From: an uncultured Bacteroidales bacterium
Lineage (GTDB): Bacteria > Bacteroidota > Bacteroidia > Bacteroidales > P3
Assembly (NCBI GenBank): GCA_944320465.1
Contig: CALUHO010000027.1
Span: 1-46,321, forward strand
Length of the DNA: 46,321 bases
Direction: 5' to 3'
A program made the position numbers and the translations under genes. Below are positions 40,542 through 46,321 of the stretch, in pieces (position 1 is the first letter of the stretch; each line of letters opens with the position of its first letter). Below the pieces are notes generated by a model. That model was given only the letters and a program-made list of their open reading frames with translations. It did no database searches and was not told the DNA's origin.

Positions 40542-41069
40542 TTACGGGATATACAGTAGCGCAAACTCCGCCTTCCTCCGTTTGAGTAGCATGGCATGGC
40601 GTTTTCCCTTGTAGTTGCAGAAAGCGATATACTCCCGATAGATGTTCCTATCTCCTGCCTCCAGCTTTCGGATCAGCGTGCTTTTGGGTATCTTCCCGCT
40701 TCCCAACAGACGGTACGGACCGACATTGTAGGCGAGCGTGGCAAGGAGCAGACTATCTTTCCCGAACTGCCGGAACATTGCGCAGAACTTCCGTAGGTCT
40801 TTCCGCAGAAGCGCGTCCGCCTGCCGCTTCGTCATGGTGCGTGCAGAATACCTTTCACCCGGTAACAACTTATGCCCATATCCCACATACGGGTAATGTT
40901 TTTCCGAGTGCCAGCCTTCAAAATACTTCGTGCATCGCACCGCCCTCTCAAATGGCAGCAACCGATAGATAGCCGCCTGTCCGTCCGTTCCCTCATGGCG
41001 GCTGTCCCGTGCGGACACGGAACAGACCGCCAGAAGCGAACAAAGGATAGCTATGAATACACGCATCAT
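40542..41069 (-). CDS. Conjugation-associated lysozyme (GH24-like)
   Basis: A 175-residue protein with a signal peptide (about residues 1-20, ending VSA-R). 'TKYFEGWHSEKHYPYVGYGHKLLPGE' resembles the phage-lysozyme catalytic region with Glu51 as the proton donor, and 'ADALLRKDLRKFCAMF', 'LATLAYNVGPYRLLGSGKI' and 'FCNYKGKRHAMLLKRRKAEFALLY' fit later GH24 motifs. It would cut peptidoglycan to let the type IV secretion channel pass. The loop between Glu51 and the GYGH motif is short and lacks the usual Asp and Thr. The start overlaps the traQ stop (ATGA). Confidence 0.85.
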   Translation of the reverse strand: MMRVFIAILCSLLAVCSVSARDSRHEGTDGQAAIYRLLPFERAVRCTKYFEGWHSEKHYPYVGYGHKLLPGERYSARTMTKRQADALLRKDLRKFCAMFRQFGKDSLLLATLAYNVGPYRLLGSGKIPKSTLIRKLEAGDRNIYREYIAFCNYKGKRHAMLLKRRKAEFALLYIP

Positions 41070-41578
41070 CGTGTAAGGGGCTTGAAGTTTCCGATGGGGA
41101 CAACAGAGATAACCCCGTCCTCCTTAACGTTTCGGTTGTTGAAATCAAACTCCAGCTCATATGAATTGCCGAAATTGTCCTCTACCACTACAATGAAGTT
41201 GTGCGCTTCCTCGCCCTCCGCTGTGTAGTACAGCCGGAACTTCTCGTTTTCGAGCAGGTAGCGGTCGTTTGGCAGGAACGTGATGCCGTTGTCCATTTTC
41301 AACGTGCCTTCTCCCTCGAACTGGAAATACCGGATGGTATAGAGGGTGTTGGCGTAATCGCCCGTCTTTTTCAACTCACAGCGGATTTCAACCGTCTGTC
41401 CCTTCGTCACCTTGTTAGGCACGGGCATGATTTCCACCGTGAAGGGATAGGATTGCTGGATATCCATGTCATCGTCACACGACACGAGCGTGAGCGACAC
41501 GGCAGCGAATAGGCAGAGTGCCAACGTCTTGAAGATTGATATTCTCTTGTTTTTGTTGTTCAGTATGTTCATTGTCAT
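41066..41578 (-). CDS. traQ: Conjugative transposon protein TraQ (DUF3872)
   Basis: A 170-residue predicted lipoprotein (TLALCLFAAVSLTLVSC). The mature part is beta-rich: 'YPFTVEIMPVPNKVTKGQTVEIRCELKK', 'IRYFQFEGEGTLKMDNGITFLPNDRY', 'GNSYELEFDFNNRN'. This is the DUF3872/TraQ family of CTnDOT-type elements, an Ig-like fold by appearance. It lies between traP and the lysozyme, the usual order. The exact role in the transfer apparatus is unknown; an outer-membrane or periplasmic location is expected. Confidence 0.9.
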   Translation of the reverse strand: MTMNILNNKNKRISIFKTLALCLFAAVSLTLVSCDDDMDIQQSYPFTVEIMPVPNKVTKGQTVEIRCELKKTGDYANTLYTIRYFQFEGEGTLKMDNGITFLPNDRYLLENEKFRLYYTAEGEEAHNFIVVVEDNFGNSYELEFDFNNRNVKEDGVISVVPIGNFKPLTR

Positions 41579-41590
41579 TTGATTTTTAAG

Positions 41591-42463
41591 TTATTGTTCT
41601 TTTTTGGTTGTCAGTTGCAGATACTCATTCAAGTCCTTGCAACCGTCATAGAGAGCGGAACGGTCATAGACACGTTCTCCATAATGTCCTTTCAGCGTTT
41701 TCAACGTGCGCTGTCCGGCTGCGTCATGGTCGAGATAACAGTCTATGCACCCGTAGCCGTCCAGATACCTCATTGCCTTTTCCACGTTGGCAACAGAGTT
41801 CAATACGAGGCAGTCTCCCTTTTCCAATTCGAGCGTGGCAGCAGAAAGAAAGTCCATGAAGCCTTCAAAAACGCTGCACACGTCAGCCGGAGAGCCTTCC
41901 ACCTTGACCAGCGACACATCTTTCGGAGGCACGCATCCTTTGAAGAAACGGCTGCGGATTTCATATCCGCCTGCCACGTTCGGAAAACCGACTGCAAAAT
42001 ATCGTTTGCCACGCACACCGTAATTCAGTCGGCAGCAGTAGCGTGATGCGACAACGTAAGGAATGCCCCGTTCCGCCAGATAGTCTGTCAGTGGAGAACG
42101 AAGCAGAGGGACGGCTTCCACTCCCTCAAAGGCAGGTTCTGACTGCTTCGGAATGTAGGTCGGTTTGTCAAACTCTGCAATCTGCATATTAGAGGTTTCC
42201 GCTATAAACTTCACTTGTTCCATGAAGTCGCCACTTCCGAGAAACTCCCCGGCAAGCGTGAAGATGTCGCCACCTTTGCCCAGACCGAAGTCGTACCAGA
42301 GCTGTTTCGCCACGTTCACACGGAAAGAGGGCGTGCGCTCGCCCCTGTACGGGGCGATATACCACAGCTCGTTACCGCTCCTTCTGACAGGCTCATGCCC
42401 CAGCCGTGCGAGAAAAACCGCAATGGGCATTTGTCTGATGATGTCTATTTCCGTCCGTTCCAT
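41591..42463 (-). CDS. traP: Conjugative transposon primase TraP
   Basis: ATG 42463 starts the conserved 'MERTEIDIIRQMPIAVFLARLGHEPVRRSGNELWYIAPYRGERTPSFRVN' (CHC2-like N-terminus). A longer frame from 42598 would overlap traO. The 290-residue product lacks the zinc-binding Cys/His set of true CHC2 fingers ('YIAPYR' in place of 'CPFH'). A Toprim domain follows with 'VFEGFMDFLSA' (catalytic Glu) and 'CYLDHDAAGQRT' (DxD). It is the TraP primase of Bacteroides elements, thought to prime the transferred strand. It starts 7 bases after traO. Confidence 0.9.
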   Translation of the reverse strand: MERTEIDIIRQMPIAVFLARLGHEPVRRSGNELWYIAPYRGERTPSFRVNVAKQLWYDFGLGKGGDIFTLAGEFLGSGDFMEQVKFIAETSNMQIAEFDKPTYIPKQSEPAFEGVEAVPLLRSPLTDYLAERGIPYVVASRYCCRLNYGVRGKRYFAVGFPNVAGGYEIRSRFFKGCVPPKDVSLVKVEGSPADVCSVFEGFMDFLSAATLELEKGDCLVLNSVANVEKAMRYLDGYGCIDCYLDHDAAGQRTLKTLKGHYGERVYDRSALYDGCKDLNEYLQLTTKKEQ

Positions 42464-42470
42464 GTCCGTG

Positions 42471-43046
42471 TCAGTTGATGATGAACTTGATGCCGACCCC
42501 GAACTGCGTATGAAACTTCCTCGTGTCGCCACCCCACAGGCAACGCTCCCGGAGGTTGGCGAGCAGGGCGATACGGTCAGCCACGTAAAACTCCACATCG
42601 AGCGTCAGCGCACCGCCGTAGATGAAGGCGTCCCGGTCATGGAGCGTGGAGCCGTCATGCAGCACCTTTTCGCCCCAGTTCACCGATTCATATCCGGCAA
42701 GAGCCGAAGCACCTGCATAGACGAACACGATTTTACGGGCATCGGAAAGTATCTTGAAGTAGTATCCGCCCTCCGCCGTGAACTGCGCCACGGGTATCTT
42801 TCCGTCCTTGTAAGGGTTGTTCTTCAACAGATATTCGCCGCCGAACACCCATTTGTTCCCCTTTTTCGTGTAGGTGGAGAGAGCCGCCCCGAAACTGTAC
42901 CCGCCGTCGTTGCCGCCGGGATTGAAGCGGTCCGCCATGTTCGCCCTGACCTCGATGCCCTGCATCTTCGGCAGGCATCGCTGGGCGTGCGCCTGCCCCG
43001 TGAACAGGGCAAGCGACGCGATGATTATTGCGATGTACTTTCTCAT
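42471..43046 (-). CDS. traO: Conjugative transposon protein TraO
   Basis: A 191-residue exported protein (signal about residues 1-21, ending AHA-Q). The mature part has repeated amphipathic strands ('GYSFGAALSTYTKKGNKWVFGGEYLLK', 'AQFTAEGGYYFKIL', 'FIYGGALTLDVEFYVADRIALLANLRER') and a terminal aromatic-type strand ending 'VGIKFIIN', consistent with an outer-membrane beta-barrel. This matches TraO of CTnDOT-type elements. It follows traN after 2 bases. Confidence 0.92.
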   Translation of the reverse strand: MRKYIAIIIASLALFTGQAHAQRCLPKMQGIEVRANMADRFNPGGNDGGYSFGAALSTYTKKGNKWVFGGEYLLKNNPYKDGKIPVAQFTAEGGYYFKILSDARKIVFVYAGASALAGYESVNWGEKVLHDGSTLHDRDAFIYGGALTLDVEFYVADRIALLANLRERCLWGGDTRKFHTQFGVGIKFIIN

Positions 43047-43048
43047 GG

Positions 43049-44035
43049 TCAGCGCACTTGAAGTTCGTTGATGGTATTGGCACGTACCAAGTCCTCGTTC
43101 TCAATCACGAAAGACTGGTGACGACCTCCGTTCTTCTCGTTGAGTTCCACCACGAGGCACTTGTCGTCGGGGATGGTGAATTTCGCCATCGTGAATACCG
43201 TGCGTTCACTCTTCTTGCCCGGCACGAGTGTGGCGTAATTCTGCGCACGGAGCGGCAGGATGATCTGCTCCTGCACGGCGGTACGCTTCGCCACCTTCTT
43301 GTCCACGATTTTCCATGTGATGTAGTCCACATCGAAAGGCACGTTGCTCTGGTTCTTTATCTCCGTGTGGAAATAGAGCAAACCATTATGCGTGTAGATA
43401 CCTTTCAGCAGATACTGGATGCCGAATTGCTTGCAGCCGATGTGCTTCACCTCGCGCTTGTTCTGCTTGTGGATGGACTTCATGATAAGGCGCACCAGCA
43501 TCGGACTTTCGCTGCCCAGTTCCTTCAGGTAGATTTCCTGCGCGTTGTTCGGGCGGTTCACCTTCTCGCCGTCATGGATGAAGTCGCACATCTCCACGTT
43601 GAGCAGCAGCGGTTCAGCGGCATATTTCACGTTGAAGGTATAGAAACTCCCATCCTCCGTTATCACGGACATATTGGTTTCGTTCGGGAAGTTCCTCACG
43701 GTAGCCTTCACGCGGATGACGTTCTCCGCTCCATCGGCTTTGCCCGCAATCAGGTCGGGCGAACCTAAATCGACGTAACGAACCTCCGAGGGAAAAATGA
43801 CGTGGACGGTCTTGTCGTAGGTCACTTCCAAGCCGTGCGGAGGGACCATGCGGTCAAAGGTCAGCTTCTTTGTCAGCCCGTGATACAGGTCGCCGTCCGC
43901 CTCCTTCTGCGGATAGACCTCCTTTGTCAAGGTCGGTTGTTCACTTCCGTTGTTCTCTCCAACGGTTACGTTCTCCTGCGCGTTGGCAGTTACGATGCCC
44001 ATAGCGAGGGCAAACATGATGATTACTTTTTTCAT
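43049..44035 (-). CDS. traN: Conjugative transposon protein TraN (DUF4138)
   Basis: A 328-residue periplasmic protein (signal MKKVIIMFALAMGIVTANA-Q). 'LEVTYDKTVHVIFPSEVRYVDLGSPDLIAGKADGAENVIRVKATVRNFPNETNMSVITEDGSFYTFNVKY' is the conserved DUF4138 core. In the type IV secretion systems of Bacteroidota elements, TraN occupies the VirB9-like position, interacting with the VirB10-like TraM. The gene lies between traM and traO as in CTnDOT. Confidence 0.94.
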   Translation of the reverse strand: MKKVIIMFALAMGIVTANAQENVTVGENNGSEQPTLTKEVYPQKEADGDLYHGLTKKLTFDRMVPPHGLEVTYDKTVHVIFPSEVRYVDLGSPDLIAGKADGAENVIRVKATVRNFPNETNMSVITEDGSFYTFNVKYAAEPLLLNVEMCDFIHDGEKVNRPNNAQEIYLKELGSESPMLVRLIMKSIHKQNKREVKHIGCKQFGIQYLLKGIYTHNGLLYFHTEIKNQSNVPFDVDYITWKIVDKKVAKRTAVQEQIILPLRAQNYATLVPGKKSERTVFTMAKFTIPDDKCLVVELNEKNGGRHQSFVIENEDLVRANTINELQVR

Positions 44036-44104
44036 TCTACTTTGGATTTTAGTGGTAAATAAAATTTGGTTGTTGTTTCTGTTAGTCGTTGATTGTTATT
44101 GTTT

Positions 44105-45460
44105 TCAATCTCTGTCCTGATAAAGCATGACCTTGTATCCGGCTTTCAGATGCACCTTGACGGTACGCATCTTCTTGGCGATATACTGGCTCGTGCCTTG
44201 TATCAGACCCTTGCCCAAATCGGAGGCGAGTTGCGCCCCTGCGTTGGTGGAGATATTGATGCTGCTGCCCAGCGAGCCGCCCATGTTGGCGGCAACCTCC
44301 CTGACGGCATTCATTTCCATAGAGTTCGGAATGAAGATACCGGGCTGCCCGTCCGTGTCATACACCGCCAGTTCTACCGGGATAATCGTACCCGCATATT
44401 CCAGCGAAGTAATTTCAATATCAAGCCGTTCGCCCTGAATCTTTGTCGTGCCTACTACCACTGCATTGCGGGGTATGATTTTGTCCGCCACTGCCATCGG
44501 CTCCAGCAGCCGTAATCTTACCGCCTGCCCGTCAGTCACACTCTGCGCCCCATAGACGCACGCCGATATGGTGTTCTTGTCCGATACAGTCGTGACCCCC
44601 ACCGCCGTATTGAAACTGCGGTTACGCTCTTGCGAGAAGGAGTCGACAAACTCGGCGTTGCTCATCGGCTGTGAGAGCGAGGACACCACCTGATGCGCCG
44701 CCTGCCTGACGGGTGCTGCCGTGTGTTTTCCGGCTTTCTGCACGGAGTAAGGCTCTGCCCCCTGTCCGACAGGTGGCTGTGTACCGTTCTGACCGCCCAT
44801 GTACTTCGCCGCCAGCTCGTAAGACTTCTCCATGAGTGCCACTTGGTCATCCATAGCGGACGCCTTGCCCTTCTCGCTTTCCAATTCCGATTCCAGCGAG
44901 GCGATGCGCTCCAACAGTTCGTCCATTTCCTCATTGTCGTTCTTCGGCTGCTCATAGAAGTTGCCGAGCGTGGCATTGAGGTCGCGGTAGGCGGCTGCGG
45001 ATGATTGGATGGTTTTCGGAGCGGATGATGTTGCTGTTGCATCTTCCGCATTTCCGGGATTGGCAAGGTCGAAGTCCCTGCCGCCGTCCGTTTCCGCCAC
45101 CTCTCGGTCGAACATATCGCCCAGTTCCTGCATGGCGCGGCTGCGGTTCTCTTGCCGTTCCTCCATCGCCCCCTGCTCGTAGGCTTTCGCCTTGTCGCCG
45201 ATGATCTGACGGTTCGCCTTGTCAGCGTCGGGCATTTCGATATTGTAACCACCCGTTCCCGGTTGCTGCTCCTTGTCGGAAGCCGGGGCGAATATCAGCC
45301 ACATAGCCCCGATAAATACCAGCACCATAGCGGGCAGCACTATCATTTTCTGACGTTTCAGCCTTTGGGCTTCGCTCAGCGGCTTGCGCTCCTTTTTCGG
45401 TTTCCCGTTGTCGGGAACCGCCTTGTTCTCGTTTTTAGGTTCATTCTTCGTCTGTTCCAT
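44105..45460 (-). CDS. traM: Conjugative transposon protein TraM (VirB10-like)
   Basis: A 451-residue protein with a short cytoplasmic N-terminus, one transmembrane helix (about residues 33-55, 'QKMIVLPAMVLVFIGAMWLIF'), a charged coiled-coil periplasmic stalk with 'LLERIASLESELESEKGKASAMDDQVALMEK', and a C-terminal beta-rich domain containing 'GQAVRLRLLEPMAVADKIIPRNAVVVGTTKIQGERLDIEI'. This layout mirrors VirB10 scaffold proteins. The start overlaps the traL end by 20 bases. Confidence 0.94.
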   Translation of the reverse strand: MEQTKNEPKNENKAVPDNGKPKKERKPLSEAQRLKRQKMIVLPAMVLVFIGAMWLIFAPASDKEQQPGTGGYNIEMPDADKANRQIIGDKAKAYEQGAMEERQENRSRAMQELGDMFDREVAETDGGRDFDLANPGNAEDATATSSAPKTIQSSAAAYRDLNATLGNFYEQPKNDNEEMDELLERIASLESELESEKGKASAMDDQVALMEKSYELAAKYMGGQNGTQPPVGQGAEPYSVQKAGKHTAAPVRQAAHQVVSSLSQPMSNAEFVDSFSQERNRSFNTAVGVTTVSDKNTISACVYGAQSVTDGQAVRLRLLEPMAVADKIIPRNAVVVGTTKIQGERLDIEITSLEYAGTIIPVELAVYDTDGQPGIFIPNSMEMNAVREVAANMGGSLGSSINISTNAGAQLASDLGKGLIQGTSQYIAKKMRTVKVHLKAGYKVMLYQDRD

Positions 45461-45749
45461 ATAAATAAGGTATTACATTATGATTGTTTTCCGGTTTTAC
45501 GGACAGTTCCACCTGTCCGGCATGGTCTGTTACTATCCGGTTGCCGTCATTCCTGCCGATGTCATAAACGGCTTTGCCGAAGGTGTAGAGGGCAAGCAGC
45601 GCGAAGGCAGCGAGCATCGTCAGCACGATGCGTTTGCGTGTCTTCGGAGGCAAACCGTCCAGATAGCCTTTGAGTCTTGCCACCAGCATTTTCTTTTTGT
45701 CGTGGAGCTTCCAGTACGCACGCCAAAATGATTTCCTGATTCTCTTCAT
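45441..45749 (-). CDS. traL: Conjugative transposon protein TraL (DUF3989)
   Basis: A 102-residue protein with a basic N-terminus and one transmembrane helix (about residues 40-62, 'VLTMLAAFALLALYTFGKAVY'), then a short periplasmic tail. This fits the DUF3989/TraL family found only in Bacteroidota transfer operons. It is placed between traK and traM, overlapping the latter. Confidence 0.9.
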   Translation of the reverse strand: MKRIRKSFWRAYWKLHDKKKMLVARLKGYLDGLPPKTRKRIVLTMLAAFALLALYTFGKAVYDIGRNDGNRIVTDHAGQVELSVKPENNHNVIPYLYGTDEE

Positions 45750-45754
45750 ATCCG

Positions 45755-46321
45755 TTACCTTTTAATGGTTTGTAAATCCTTGTTCTCGATAATGGTGAAT
45801 CCCTCGATGGTGAAACCGTTGGGATTATCGTCCGAACGGGACGAGTTCAAGAGGCGGCACGTCGTCACGAGGCTGCGCTCGGTAACGTTGCTCTGCCGGA
45901 TGATTTTCTGCGTGGCGTAGGTCACGGCACGGTAGGGATAACCGTTGAAGTCGCATACCACGCTGTCCACCTTCAGCACTTGGTTGATGTTCCCGGCAAT
46001 GATGCGGTTGTAGTACCCTTTCTCGGCAAAGTCCGAATAGTAGTTGTACACGCTTTTGTCCGCTAATAGCAGGGCGCGTTTCACGTTATGCTCTATCGCG
46101 CTCTTTTCGGGCGAGAGCGTGAAGAACAGCTCGTGGAAGCGGCGCACGTGTTCCCTTGCCTCCGCCGGACGGTTCTGCGACAAGTCCTGCGAGAGAGCCA
46201 GCATCAGCGACTTGCCGTTGTCCAGCACGTAAATCTTTTCCCGTTGCCGCTCCGCGAAGCGGTAGGAACTCCACACGCTCCATACCGTTATCACGGCGCA
46301 CAGCGAGAGGAAGACGATACC
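45755..46321 (-). CDS. traK: Conjugative transposon protein TraK, 5' end outside window
   Basis: The open frame continues to the window edge ('GIVFLSLCAV' precedes 'ITVWSVWSSYRFAERQREKIYVLDNGKSLMLALSQD'), so the first codons are missing; 188 residues are visible. The single N-terminal membrane helix followed by a periplasmic NTF2-like segment ('FHELFFTLSPEKSAIEHNVKRALLLADKSVYNYYSDFAEKGYYNRII') suits the VirB8-like TraK of CTnDOT elements. It is followed 5 bases later by traL. Confidence 0.92.
   Translation of the reverse strand, partial: GIVFLSLCAVITVWSVWSSYRFAERQREKIYVLDNGKSLMLALSQDLSQNRPAEAREHVRRFHELFFTLSPEKSAIEHNVKRALLLADKSVYNYYSDFAEKGYYNRIIAGNINQVLKVDSVVCDFNGYPYRAVTYATQKIIRQSNVTERSLVTTCRLLNSSRSDDNPNGFTIEGFTIIENKDLQTIKR

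Overview
The window looks like a chromosomal segment of a Bacteroidales bacterium (phylum Bacteroidota) that carries the end of an integrated conjugative element. The taxonomic evidence is a FimA/Mfa-type (type V) pilus locus, Bacteroidota -7 promoter boxes (TAnnTTTG), Bacteroidota-type ParC, BatA-domain and Mpv17-like proteins, and a CTnDOT-type tra operon. I cannot name genus or species from the sequence.

Region 1 (about 120-13,460, + strand) is one long, tightly spaced fimbrial gene cluster. It runs DUF3575 protein, OmpA-domain protein, Mfa1/FimA-like major subunit, Mfa2/FimB-like anchor, a large minor subunit, three further fimbrillin-like lipoproteins, an 800-residue lipoprotein with a C-terminal FISUMP-type domain, and a DUF5106/thioredoxin-fold lipoprotein. 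The order resembles the fimX-pgmA-fimA-fimB-fimC/D/E locus of Porphyromonas gingivalis. An inverted repeat after the major-subunit gene could help set subunit stoichiometry.

Region 2 (about 13,460-35,070) is ordinary chromosome: a nitroreductase, purC, a MATE exporter, a 1414-residue double-ATPase activase of the 2-hydroxyacyl-CoA dehydratase type, a flavodiiron protein, a GT-C/GT2 glycosyltransferase pair, parC, a BatA-domain membrane protein, aroC, a tRNA-Glu/rpsT unit and an Mpv17-like membrane protein. Two families of palindromic intergenic repeats are scattered here. Family A has three copies of about 195 bp with identical terminal inverted repeats. Family B has two copies of about 205 bp, each fused directly to the stop codon of a neighbouring gene. 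A decayed higA antitoxin fragment and a dispersed promoter-type repeat are also present.

Region 3 (about 35,270-36,280) has no recognisable protein gene. It is dense in inverted repeats, intrinsic terminators and promoter-like boxes, and most likely contains the junction between chromosome and conjugative element.

Region 4 (about 36,280 to the window end) is the element. A + strand operon of small genes includes pcfK, pcfJ and a DUF3873 gene. A - strand operon runs traK-L-M-N-O-P-Q-lysozyme, with traK cut by the window edge. Between these two converging operons lies a lone AT-rich - strand gene whose C-terminal half resembles a mono-ADP-ribosyltransferase fold. It is the best candidate for undescribed cargo in the window.
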